64,000 nt of DNA, taken from Streptomyces mashuensis. Lineage in GTDB: Bacteria; Actinomycetota; Actinomycetes; Streptomycetales; Streptomycetaceae. Below are positions 7,575 to 15,527 of this stretch, piece by piece; positions within the stretch are counted from its first letter, which is position 1; every line of letters starts with the position of its first letter. The notes beneath the pieces were generated by a model that saw only the letters and a list, made by a program, of their open reading frames with translations, had not been told where the DNA came from and ran no database searches. The position numbers were made by a program, and so were the translations under genes. The DNA lies in assembly GCF_014654785.1 (NCBI RefSeq), contig NZ_BNBD01000021.1, positions 31,456 through 95,455 of the forward strand. Reading direction: 5' to 3'.

Positions 7575-9363
7575 CCACGTCGGTCCCGTCCGGTGCCGGG
7601 GCCGGGGCCGGCACCGGCGCGGGAGCCGGCGCCGGGGGCGGCCCCGCGGTGGTGTTCCCGGGCCCCCGGATGTGGCGTCCGGACAGCCTCACGAGCCCCT
7701 CGAACACCACGGCTGCCAGCACCAGAACGACCAGGCGTGCTGCCGGCCGCGATTGCCACAACCACCCGTCGGGGAGTAAGCGCAGAAGCGTCAGCGCGGC
7801 CAGATAGGCCAGCAGGAGCACCCCCGCGCCGGCAGCCGGGTTCGTGCGCCACTGTCGCAGCAGCGCCAGGTGGCTCTGGGCGTCGTAGGCCCCCCGCCCG
7901 AGGACCGGCAGGCCCGAGCGGGCCAGGGCGGGCAGCCCCAGGAGCAGGACACAGCCCGCCAGCAGGGCCGCCATCCCGTACCAGAGGCTGTCCCGCTGCA
8001 CCCAGAACAGGACCAGCGCGATGGACAGGAAGCCGACGCGCGCCAGAATGCCGCGGACGATCCTGCGGCGCCGCGAGCACTCCGGACTGAGCGCCACCAG
8101 GACGACGCCGGGCATGGCGTAGACGACCAGCATCAGAGTGCCGTTCATGGCGGAGACCTTCTCCCAGGACCCGTGAATGGCAGTCACGATCACGGCTCCG
8201 ACGGCGAAGTTGACCAGCAGGACCTTCCAGTACACCTCGTGCGAGCGGCCTCGCACCTTGATGAACGTGCCACGGATGGTCCGCAGGTTGCGGTGCGTGA
8301 GGTGGGCCGCGCTGAGGGCGGCGACCTCGCGGGTGAGCGCATGGGCGAAGACCAGCCCTGTGGCGAGCGGGGCCACCAACGCGTCGATCAGGAAGGGATA
8401 CGTCATCACGCCCGTCACCTTCGCGACCGCCATGATGGTCCTCGGGTCCTTCGGCGAGCACGTGCCCAGCTCGGAATGGTGCAGCAGGGCGAGCTGGGCG
8501 GCGACGTACAGCACGAACGCGCCGGCCAGGCTGCCGTACACCGCCCTGCGCAAGCGGGTCGCTTCGCCGATGCCCTTGTCCTTCCCCGCCTCCTTGTCCT
8601 TCTGCTTGACGTGCCCGGCGAAGTCCAGGGGCAGCTGGAATCCGACGTACGAGAAGAGCACGCTGGAGCTCACCAGCATGTGCAGGTCGGCTTGGTCCTG
8701 CTGGTCCTGGGGCGACTGCCTGCAGTGCTCCTGCAGATCTGCCGGCAGCACTGCGCCGTGGTGGCCGGTCGTGAACAGCGCGGCGACGACCAGGAAGGAG
8801 ACGAGCACCTTCCACACGGTCAGTCCGAGGACGACTGTGACGAAGAGCCGCGGCGGAAGCAGGTTCACTGCGGCGAACACCGCGAGGAGAGCTGTCGCGC
8901 ACACCAGGCCCCACCTGGTGATCTCCGGCTGCGGGCCGTCGGTCCAGAGCCCCGGGGACGAGAGGGACAGGGCCTTTGTCATCGCGAAGGCCTGGCTGAC
9001 GCCGTCGGTCACATAGAAGATCCATAAGCCGGCGGCCATGATGATGGCCACCAGCGGTCCACTGCTCTGCAGAGGAAGGAAGATCAACCCGCCGGTCTTC
9101 GGCCGGGCCGTGCCCAACTCGACCATGACCACGGCCAGCACCAGCATCAACGCGCCGTCCGCCACCCAGATCCACAGGGAGGTGTAGTCGAGCTTGCGGC
9201 CGTAGAGGGCGGCGAACAACCAGCCGGAGCCGATCATGCCGCCGGCCGCCAGCCCGATCAGGTCGAAGACCGACAGCCGCCGTGCCTCGTCCCCCCGGGC
9301 GGTCACCACCGGCTGCCCGTCGCTGTCCGGGCTCTCGGAAGAGTCATACACCTCGCCCCGCAC
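7549..9363 (-). CDS. APC-superfamily amino acid permease
   Basis: The 604-residue protein has about twelve to fourteen transmembrane helices. It opens with the APC signature LIGLAAGGMIGSGWLFA (helix 1 with the substrate-binding glycines), followed by WIWVADGALMLVLAVVMVEL. Between helices 6 and 7 is a charged loop rich in Gln/Asp/Lys. The C-terminal 25 or so residues are a Pro/Ala repeat (PAPAPAPVPAPAPAPDG) of low complexity. It is probably a secondary amino acid or polyamine importer; the substrate is unknown. It converges on the helical-repeat gene. The 273 bp upstream (9364-9636) contain the SOS-box promoter and an inverted repeat CACCTTC/GAAGGTG (9427-9453). Confidence 0.9.
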   Translation of the reverse strand: MRGEVYDSSESPDSDGQPVVTARGDEARRLSVFDLIGLAAGGMIGSGWLFAALYGRKLDYTSLWIWVADGALMLVLAVVMVELGTARPKTGGLIFLPLQSSGPLVAIIMAAGLWIFYVTDGVSQAFAMTKALSLSSPGLWTDGPQPEITRWGLVCATALLAVFAAVNLLPPRLFVTVVLGLTVWKVLVSFLVVAALFTTGHHGAVLPADLQEHCRQSPQDQQDQADLHMLVSSSVLFSYVGFQLPLDFAGHVKQKDKEAGKDKGIGEATRLRRAVYGSLAGAFVLYVAAQLALLHHSELGTCSPKDPRTIMAVAKVTGVMTYPFLIDALVAPLATGLVFAHALTREVAALSAAHLTHRNLRTIRGTFIKVRGRSHEVYWKVLLVNFAVGAVIVTAIHGSWEKVSAMNGTLMLVVYAMPGVVLVALSPECSRRRRIVRGILARVGFLSIALVLFWVQRDSLWYGMAALLAGCVLLLGLPALARSGLPVLGRGAYDAQSHLALLRQWRTNPAAGAGVLLLAYLAALTLLRLLPDGWLWQSRPAARLVVLVLAAVVFEGLVRLSGRHIRGPGNTTAGPPPAPAPAPVPAPAPAPDGTDVVTPPPPLP

Positions 9364-9574
9364 TCACTCCGTCGCGCCTGGGTAGCGACAGGCTAGCGCC
9401 GCGCTCGGTGACGTACGGCGCTCATCCACCTTCACCACCCGGCGCAGAAGGTGAACACCGAGCGCCAGGAGTGCGCCTCGCGCCGGGGCAGCGCGGCGCC
9501 CTCCTGTGCAGCGCGGTTGTCGCGCCGGGCCTCATGCATTGGCCGGTGTGGGCGTGGCGTACCACGATCGAAAT

Positions 9575-9590
9575 TCGAACGTCGGTACGA
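9575..9590 (+). promoter_or_regulatory. LexA-type SOS box overlapping a -10 element
   Basis: TCGAAC-N4-GTACGA differs at one position from the actinobacterial LexA consensus TCGAAC-N4-GTTCGA. The hexamer TACGAT (9586-9591) is a good -10, so bound LexA would block the promoter. The small gene at 9637 lies 46 bp downstream. Confidence 0.55.
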
Positions 9591-9636
9591 TCGCGGGGTG
9601 GAAAGTTGCTCGTCTCCGGACGACCGGGAGCCCTGT

Positions 9637-9783
9637 GTGAACCGTCGGCTCGACACCCGTACCGCCGTGCTCCTGCTGGCCGGAGCCGGCGGCGTGTATG
9701 TGGCATTTCTTCACCCGGCCGCCGGAGCCGCGCTGTCAGTGGGGCTGACGGTGGTTTCCGTGCTCCACAGCTGGTTGCAGTGA
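9637..9783 (+). CDS. 48-residue single-pass membrane peptide, probable SOS-regulon member
   Basis: The GTG at 9637 has a good ribosome site (GGGAG, 6-bp spacing). The peptide starts NRRLDTRTAVLLLAGAGGVY and has a short charged N-terminus and one or two hydrophobic stretches (TAVLLLAGAGGVYVAFL and AALSVGLTVVSVLHSWL). A longer in-frame reading from 9598 lacks a ribosome site. The upstream LexA-like box suggests DNA-damage induction. Other bacteria have small SOS-induced membrane peptides that delay cell division (for example SidA in Caulobacter), but a shared function here is only an inference. Confidence 0.6.
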   Translation: MNRRLDTRTAVLLLAGAGGVYVAFLHPAAGAALSVGLTVVSVLHSWLQ

Positions 9784-9890
9784 CCGGTTCCTGCGCTGGG
9801 CAGCCATCGCAGCCCGGGGGCAAGGGTGAGCCGAAGGTGATCGACCGGCTACCGTGTCGTTCGGCGTAGAGCAAGGGGGAGAACGAGAAC

Positions 9891-10442
9891 ATGAACCGGC
9901 CACTGCTGTTCCTCGATGTGGACGGGCCGCTCAACCCCTATGCGGCCGAGCCGGAGAGGTGCCCCGACGGCTGGACCACGCTCAGGGTGCCCCAGGGCGA
10001 CGGGCTCCCGGCCCGGCGTCGGCCGCACCGGCTCTGGCTCAACCCGGAGCACGGCCGGGCCCTGCTGCGGCTCGACTACGAGCTGTGCTGGGCCACCACA
10101 TGGATGGATGCCGCCAACCGGTGGATCGCCCCGGTCCTCGGCCTTCCCGAACTCCCCTTTGTTAATTTCGGTGACGCCCTTTTCCGGGAACGCCCCGACG
10201 GGGTCCACTGGAAGACCGGCCCGCTCGTGGAGTACGCCAACGGTCGTCCTTTCGTCTGGGTGGACGACGAGCAGAGCGCTCTCGACCAGGCGTACGTGAG
10301 CGCGCACCACCCGGGGCCGGGGCTTCTCCACCATGTCAATCCGCGCATCGGTCTGCGCGAGGACGACTTCCGCACGCTCACCGGCTTCGCCCGCTCCCTG
10401 GACGTCCCGCACGGCGCGCCCGGCGTCAGCGGTGTGCTCTGA
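9891..10442 (+). CDS. HAD-like hydrolase
   Basis: The 183-residue protein begins NRPLLFLDVDGPLNPYA, with the HAD motif I (DVDG) holding the nucleophile and acid Asp pair. Motif II is probably in CWATTWMDAAN, and the acidic motif IV is RPFVWVDDE. There is no large cap domain, so it may act on a phosphorylated protein, polynucleotide end or small phosphomonoester. GGGGGAG precedes the ATG. It is adjacent to, but convergent with, the PAP2 gene, so no partner can be inferred. Confidence 0.8.
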   Translation: MNRPLLFLDVDGPLNPYAAEPERCPDGWTTLRVPQGDGLPARRRPHRLWLNPEHGRALLRLDYELCWATTWMDAANRWIAPVLGLPELPFVNFGDALFRERPDGVHWKTGPLVEYANGRPFVWVDDEQSALDQAYVSAHHPGPGLLHHVNPRIGLREDDFRTLTGFARSLDVPHGAPGVSGVL

Positions 10443-10460
10443 CGGGGCGCGCCCGACGGC

Positions 10461-11015
10461 TCACCTTCTCTGCCTGACGTACCGCGACAGCCGGGGGAGG
10501 CGGCGTGCGGTGTACGCGGCGGCGGCTCCGACGGCTGCTCCTGCGGCCACGTCGCTGGGGTAGTGCGCGCCGCTGTGTACCCGCTCGGCGGCCACCAGCG
10601 CGGCCGGGACGGCGCAGAGCGCGCCCGCGCGGGGCCACGTGAGGGCGACCGCCGTCGTGAAGGCGGCAGCGGCTGCGGTGTGGCCGGAGGGGAAGGAGGG
10701 GCTGTCGGGGCGGCCGTCGACGCCGTCGTGCGGGATGAGCTCCCTGGGCGGCCGGCGCCGCCGCCAGAGCGGTTTGATCACGGCGTTGGAGAGCAGCTCC
10801 GCCAGTCCCATGGCCGTCAGCCCGGCCGTGGCGGCCCTCCTGCCCCGCGTTCCGCCCGCGGCGGCGAGCGCCAGCGCGACGGCCCACCACAGCTTCGTGT
10901 GTTCGGCGGCCTCTCCGACCACCGGCCGGCCCCACCGGACGAGGGGGTGGCGGCAGGAGGCCACCCGGCGGGTGAGGTGTCTCTCGGCCTCGTGCAGGTC
11001 GTCCACGGTTCCCAT
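10461..11015 (-). CDS. PAP2-family membrane phosphatase
   Basis: The 184-residue protein carries all three PAP2 motifs: KPLWRRRRPP (C1, K-x6-RP type), PSFPSGHTAAA (C2) and ERVHSGAHYPSDV (C3, S-x5-H-x3-D type, with Glu-Arg before it). Hydrophobic helices lie between the motifs. The family dephosphorylates lipid substrates such as phosphatidylglycerol phosphate or undecaprenyl pyrophosphate at the membrane. The 5' helices are fewer than in BacA or PgpB enzymes, consistent with the small actinobacterial PAP2 class. A second, unrelated PAP2 gene lies 120 bp upstream on the same strand. Confidence 0.88.
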   Translation of the reverse strand: MGTVDDLHEAERHLTRRVASCRHPLVRWGRPVVGEAAEHTKLWWAVALALAAAGGTRGRRAATAGLTAMGLAELLSNAVIKPLWRRRRPPRELIPHDGVDGRPDSPSFPSGHTAAAAAFTTAVALTWPRAGALCAVPAALVAAERVHSGAHYPSDVAAGAAVGAAAAYTARRLPRLSRYVRQRR

Positions 11016-11136
11016 GGTCCCACTGGTGCCCCGCCGGCCCGGCCCGATGCTCCGCAGCCGCGCCCCTCTCGGACCGGCCGGTCCGGCCGGACCCGCCGGG
11101 CCCGCCGGTCCGGTCGCCTTCGCGGGCCGTGGGCGT

Positions 11137-12525
11137 TCACACGAGTTCGGGCCGGCGCTCCGGTTCCGGGCGGGGTGCCGGTACGGGCTTCGGGGTGTTC
11201 GCTTCCCACTGGCGGGTGGTCCGTACGTAGCCGTAGATCACGGAGCACATGGCCAGGACGAGGAGGGGGCCCGAGACCCACGGGTGCTCGGCCATCTCCA
11301 GCGGCAGGAACCGGTACGAGAACAGGAGCGCGGTGAAGACCGTCGCGCCGTGGGCGACCAGCAGGATTCCCCGCTTGTCCCAGCCGCGGTCGTAGGCGCG
11401 CAGAGCGGCCTCGATCGTGAGCGCGAACACCACGCCGGCGACGAGGTCCACGCCGTAGTGGTAGCCGAATCCCAGCGTCGCGCTGAGCGTGGCCACCAGC
11501 CAGAACGCCCCCGCGAACCGCAGCAGCCGGGGGCCCTTGCGGGAGTGGACGAAGATGGCGGTGGCCCAGGCCGTGTGCAGGCTGGGCATGCAGTTGCGCG
11601 GGGTGAGGTCGTCGTACGGCACCGGGTGCGGGATGTGGACCGGCACGGGCGTGTGCGGCCACAGGTTGGCCACCGACCACTGCACGCCGCCCGTGCCGGA
11701 CGCGCCCGGACCGTAGGCGAAGACCGGGCCGACCACCGGGAAGATCATGTAGATGGCCGGGCCGAGGAGGCCGATCACGAGGAAGGTGCGCACCAGGTGG
11801 TGGCGCGGGAAGCGGCGCTCGGTCGCCACCTTGCGCAGCTGGTACAGCGCGACGGCGACCGCGGCCACCGCGAGCTGCGCGTAGACCACGTCGAGGAGGT
11901 GGGTGACGACCGGGCCACTGGCCTCGAGGAGCCGGCCCATCGCCCATGACGGATTGCCCAGGGCGTGGTCGGCGGTGGCCAGGTACGGGTCGAGCACGTC
12001 GGGGCGCGTCTTCGCCGTGACGAGCAGCCAGGTGTCGCCGGTCTTGCGGCCGGCCACGAGCAGCAGGCCCAGCCCGACGCCCTTCAGCAGGAGGGCCCGT
12101 TCCTCGCCGGTACGGCGCGTGAGGGCGATGACCGCGCAGCCGAGCATCACCCACAACGCGCCGTTGCCGAACTCGTGGCCCTCCGGCACCTCGGCGTCGA
12201 CGGCCCAGCGGACGAGGACGAAGACGAGGTCGATGCCGATCGCGGCGCCGGCCGCGATGAACCGTTCCCGCCAGGTGAGCACCACCATGGTCAACGCCAG
12301 GCCGCCGTAGAGTGGGCCCGGCTTGGGCGCGAATATCACCTCTCGCACCTGGGTGGTCACCGGACCGGGCACACCGGCGTAGCGGCGCGCGGCGATCTCC
12401 AGGGCGACGAGCAGTACGAGGGCCGCCACGCCTGCCGCGGCCCACAGGATCGCCCGTGGCCGACGCCACGCGGCCGACTCAATTCTGCAGTTTATTCGCG
12501 AAAGCACCCGCCATACTATAGGCAT
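11137..12525 (-). CDS. PAP2/inositolphosphotransferase-like integral membrane protein
   Basis: The protein has about 462 residues and about twelve hydrophobic segments. The C-terminal half has a PAP2_3-type active site: RNCMPSLHTAWATA (catalytic His in the SLH motif) and GFGYHYGVDLVAG (second His and Asp). This is the arrangement of Aur1/inositol-phosphorylceramide-synthase-like phosphotransferases, so the actinobacterial role may be transfer of a phospho-alcohol onto a lipid. The tail is Pro/Glu/Arg-rich (PKPVPAPRPEPERRPEL). The ATG at 12525 overlaps a strong minus-strand -10 (TATAGT), so the true start may be the leaderless GTG at 12507. Confidence 0.85.
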   Translation of the reverse strand: MPIVWRVLSRINCRIESAAWRRPRAILWAAAGVAALVLLVALEIAARRYAGVPGPVTTQVREVIFAPKPGPLYGGLALTMVVLTWRERFIAAGAAIGIDLVFVLVRWAVDAEVPEGHEFGNGALWVMLGCAVIALTRRTGEERALLLKGVGLGLLLVAGRKTGDTWLLVTAKTRPDVLDPYLATADHALGNPSWAMGRLLEASGPVVTHLLDVVYAQLAVAAVAVALYQLRKVATERRFPRHHLVRTFLVIGLLGPAIYMIFPVVGPVFAYGPGASGTGGVQWSVANLWPHTPVPVHIPHPVPYDDLTPRNCMPSLHTAWATAIFVHSRKGPRLLRFAGAFWLVATLSATLGFGYHYGVDLVAGVVFALTIEAALRAYDRGWDKRGILLVAHGATVFTALLFSYRFLPLEMAEHPWVSGPLLVLAMCSVIYGYVRTTRQWEANTPKPVPAPRPEPERRPELV

Positions 12526-12735
12526 CGATCACGTGACCGATTTGGTGGGTGTCGAGTAGAAGAGTGCCGAATGTGTCGACGTGGGTGCACGCCGGCTCCG
12601 GCGGCAGGGTCGGGACGACGTCGTTGTTGTATCCGTAGGGGGCACGCTTCAAAGGAAGCGGCTCCGTCGTTCACCCGAACAGTGCGCCGGGCTCGTGCGG
12701 TGCGGGTGTCGGTGGGTGCTCCTACGCTCCCGTCC

Positions 12736-14109
12736 ATGCACATGGATGATCTGGCCTGGCAGGCGAGCAATCTCGGCGGTCTCCCACCGGGAAGGGTGGG
12801 CCTCCTGCTGGAGCGGGGCCACCTGGAGCTGGTGATCCGGGCGGCGGCGGAACGTGGCGAGTGGTTCTGCGCGAAGGGCGCGGTGGAGGAGCTGTGCCGG
12901 GCGGGGGAGTTCGGGCGGGCGCTGAAGGTCATGGAGCCGTTCGTCGCGACCGGGTGGCGGACTGCCTTGTCGGCGAAGGCCGACATCCTGCTCCGGGCGG
13001 GGCGGCCGCGGGAAGCGCTGGATCTGGTACGTCCGGACGACGCGGGTGGGGCCTCGAAGGCCGAGTGCCATGATCTCGCCGCGCTGCTCGCGCGGGCAGG
13101 ACGCGTCGACGAGGCCGTCGGTCTGCTCGTTCCCCACATCGACGGATGGTGGACCCTGTCCGTCCTGGTGCAGATCACCGAGGGCCGGGACCGTGACGAG
13201 CGGGTGCTGGAGCTGATCGCCCCGCACGCCGACAGCGCGCGGCACGCCCGGGCCGAGAACCGGTGGGACCACCCCTTCCACAACGCGCAGGAGCTCCAGG
13301 CCCAGGTGCTGGAGCGCGCGGGTCGTGCCGACGAGGCGATCCGGGTCCTCGGTCAGGACATAGCGGGGCACCGCTACCTCACGCAGAACACCCTCACCGC
13401 CTACGCCCGGCTCCTGGCGCGTCACGGCCGGCTCGACGACCTGCGCGAGCTGGCCGGGCAGAATGCGCACACCGTCCTGGATGTCTACGCCGATGCGCTG
13501 CGCGACCACGGGCGCGGTGAGGAGGCCGAGGCCGTGATGCGCGAGGCCATCGCCGCCGACGACTGGACGGGGCACCGGGCCTGGCTCTCCTCCGCCTTGC
13601 TGTGGGACGGCCGGCTGGACGACGCGATCGCCGTGGCCGAACCCGGCTTCGGCGGGTACGACTGCTCCAACCTCCTGGCACCCCTCGTGCACGCGCTGGC
13701 CGACCGGCCCGAGGACCTGCTCCACCTGCTGGAACATCCCCGTGTCCGGCCCCACCACGACCACGAGGAGTTCCAGCACGTCTGGCGGGCGTGGGCACTT
13801 GCCGGCCTGGGGCGCGTCGACGAGGCGATCGCCCTGGCCGAAGCCGACCCGCGCCCCTGGACCGACCCCCGTATCGTCAAGGCCGGCCTCCTCGCCACGG
13901 CCGGTCACCTCGACGCCGCCGCCACCGCACTGCGGGCCCTCGGCACGATCGAGGCACGTACGGAACTGTGCGAGGTCCTGATCCGGCAGGGCCGGGCGGC
14001 CGAGGCGATCGCCGTCCACCCCACGGCGGCCGAGCAACGAGCCGCCACACCGAAGCCCGAGCCCGCCCCTGCGGGCGAGCACGGGTACTCGACGGAGCCG
14101 CCCTTCTAG
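12736..14109 (+). CDS. TPR-like helical repeat protein
   Basis: The protein has 457 residues, starting HMDDLAWQASNLGG after the initiator. It is built from repeated helical hairpins with the pattern A-x2-L-x-R-x-GR-x-DEA (LAALLARAGRVDEAVGLL, ELQAQVLERAGRADEAIRVL, AWALAGLGRVDEAIALAEAD), i.e. a tetratricopeptide-type solenoid throughout, with a short Pro-rich tail. It is probably a soluble scaffold. TACGCT at 12722-12727 lies 8 bp before the ATG, so a leaderless mRNA is likely. It is divergent from the PAP2 gene and overlaps the broken acetyltransferase gene by 4 bp. Partner proteins are unknown. Confidence 0.8.
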   Translation: MHMDDLAWQASNLGGLPPGRVGLLLERGHLELVIRAAAERGEWFCAKGAVEELCRAGEFGRALKVMEPFVATGWRTALSAKADILLRAGRPREALDLVRPDDAGGASKAECHDLAALLARAGRVDEAVGLLVPHIDGWWTLSVLVQITEGRDRDERVLELIAPHADSARHARAENRWDHPFHNAQELQAQVLERAGRADEAIRVLGQDIAGHRYLTQNTLTAYARLLARHGRLDDLRELAGQNAHTVLDVYADALRDHGRGEEAEAVMREAIAADDWTGHRAWLSSALLWDGRLDDAIAVAEPGFGGYDCSNLLAPLVHALADRPEDLLHLLEHPRVRPHHDHEEFQHVWRAWALAGLGRVDEAIALAEADPRPWTDPRIVKAGLLATAGHLDAAATALRALGTIEARTELCEVLIRQGRAAEAIAVHPTAAEQRAATPKPEPAPAGEHGYSTEPPF

Positions 14110-14638
14110 GTGGCCCGGAGGGCGCGCCGATAGCGGACTTCCGGTACGGAGACCCCGTCGTAGTCGTCGGCCTGGACGGCGCCGTCGGCGGCGTAGCGGC
14201 GCGTTCGTAGAAGCGGCGTGCCGCCGTGTTGCCGCTGAGGACCCACAGCAGCATCAGGTCGAAGCCGTTGCCGAGAGCGTGCGCGTGCACGGTGTCGAGC
14301 AGCGTGCGGCCGATTCCGGACCCGATGAGGGTGGGCCGTACGTACAGGGCGTAGAGCTCAGCCGCCGTCGTGCCCGGTGTCGCGCTGCCGCGCCACGGCC
14401 CGAGGCAGGCCCACCCCACGACGGCTCCTCGGGCGTCGATCGCCACCAGGTTGGACATCGCCGTCGCCGACTGCGCGAAGTACTGCCGACGCTGTCGCGC
14501 ATCCGCTTCGACCGTCATGCGGTCGAGATACGACTGCGGCAGAATCCCGGCGTACGCCGCCTTCCAGCCGCCCACGCGTACGGCCGACACCGCCGCAACG
14601 TCGGCTTCCGTCATCGCTCGCACGGTCACCTTCACCAT
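14106..14638 (-). pseudogene. GNAT acetyltransferase gene with a probable frameshift
   Basis: The reading from the ATG at 14638 is a good GNAT: VKVTVRAMTEADVAAV, then LYVRPTLIGSGIGRTLLD (acetyl-CoA binding motif A, G-x-G-x-G/A) and SGNTAARRFYER. Right after FYER the frame becomes unlike a GNAT and runs on for some 90 Pro/Arg-rich residues. In the next frame the expected ending reads YAADGAVQADDYDG and then EVRYRRALRAT before a TAG at 14106-14108. One missing G near 14196-14200 explains both observations. It is either a recent pseudogene or a sequencing error. Confidence 0.7.
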
Positions 14639-14698
14639 TCCGGCACGGTACGGGACCTGCCGGCGCGGCCGCTCGCGCATTCCGGCCGGGGCGCAGCC

Positions 14699-15049
14699 TC
14701 ACTCCTCCGCCAGCGCGTCCAGGGCCTCGCGGGAGGAGTGGCCCGCGGCTCGGGCGTGGGAGCGGGCGTAGCAGGCCAGGGTTGCGGCTGCCGTGGCGTA
14801 GGTGGCCGTCAGGGCGCAGGCGGCGTGGTGGCGGGGGAGGAAGCGTTCGACGGTGCGGAGGAGGGCCTGGTGGGCCGAGGCGAGGGCCAGGGTGGCGCAG
14901 ACGCCGCTCGCGGCGAGGGCCGCCGAGGCCAGGCCCGCGCGGCGGATCGTGGCGAGGACTTCCGCCTTCGCCTGGCCGAGGTCCTCCTGGACCACCGCGG
15001 TCACGTCCCGGCGGAGCCGTTCCGCCGCGCCGCCCGGTTCACCGGTCAT
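14699..15049 (-). CDS. Small holin-X/DUF1469-like membrane protein
   Basis: The 116-residue protein has an amphipathic N-terminus (ERLRRDVTAVVQEDLGQAKAE) followed by two hydrophobic helices (RRAGLASAALAASGVCATLAL and ACALTATYATAAATLACYA). This is the layout of the actinobacterial holin-X/phage_holin_3_6 class of inner-membrane proteins. There are no phage genes nearby, so a lytic role is unlikely. The 5' end is 84 bp from the iron-permease-like gene, which faces the other way. Confidence 0.6.
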   Translation of the reverse strand: MTGEPGGAAERLRRDVTAVVQEDLGQAKAEVLATIRRAGLASAALAASGVCATLALASAHQALLRTVERFLPRHHAACALTATYATAAATLACYARSHARAAGHSSREALDALAEE

Positions 15050-15132
15050 CGTGTCCGTCCTCCGTTCGCCGGCACCTCGCCTCCCGAGTGCCCCGGATGC
15101 TCCCGGTGAAACAGCGGCAGCATGCTGAATCC

Positions 15133-15501
15133 ATGAGCATTCAGAACCCGGCCCACCGGGGCGGCGCCCGCCGGGGAAAGTTCGAGCAATTCGCGGAATA
15201 CGCCTCCCATTTCACGAGTTCCCCCGTCTTCTTTTTTGTCTGCCTCCTGCTGGTCGCCGCGTTCATCAGCGCCCACGCGGCGCAGCTGTCACTCGAATGG
15301 CTGCTCCTCACCGGCGAATCCATGACCGCCGTGACCCTCCTGCTCCTCGCCCTCCTCAAGAATTCGGAGCTGCGCGCCGAGCACGCCATCCAGCGCAAGC
15401 TCGACGCGATCGCGGCCGCCCTGCTGGAGATGAACGAGGGGCACGAAGGCCGGGCCTTCGACAACCTGCGCGACTCCATCCGGATGGAGGAGGAGACCTG
15501 A
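15133..15501 (+). CDS. Low-affinity iron permease family protein (FET4-like, small)
   Basis: This 122-residue protein starts SIQNPAHRGGARRGKFEQFA and has two predicted transmembrane helices (SSPVFFFVCLLLVAAFISAH and ESMTAVTLLLLALLKNSEL). A C-terminal helix with the phrase AIQRKLDAIAAALLEMNEG is typical of the iron_permease (PF04120) family. True transport function in this small family is unproven. It is only 26 bp before hypX on the same strand, so it may be the first gene of the hydrogenase-maturation operon, which is notable because the [NiFe] enzyme and its FeS clusters need iron. Confidence 0.7.
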   Translation: MSIQNPAHRGGARRGKFEQFAEYASHFTSSPVFFFVCLLLVAAFISAHAAQLSLEWLLLTGESMTAVTLLLLALLKNSELRAEHAIQRKLDAIAAALLEMNEGHEGRAFDNLRDSIRMEEET

Positions 15502-15527
15502 GACCGCGCCGGGGGAGGGATGCCCCC

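Noticed and set aside
14699..15049. Prophage holin
   Set aside because: No lysin, tail, capsid or integrase genes are nearby, so the holin-X-like protein is probably chromosomal.
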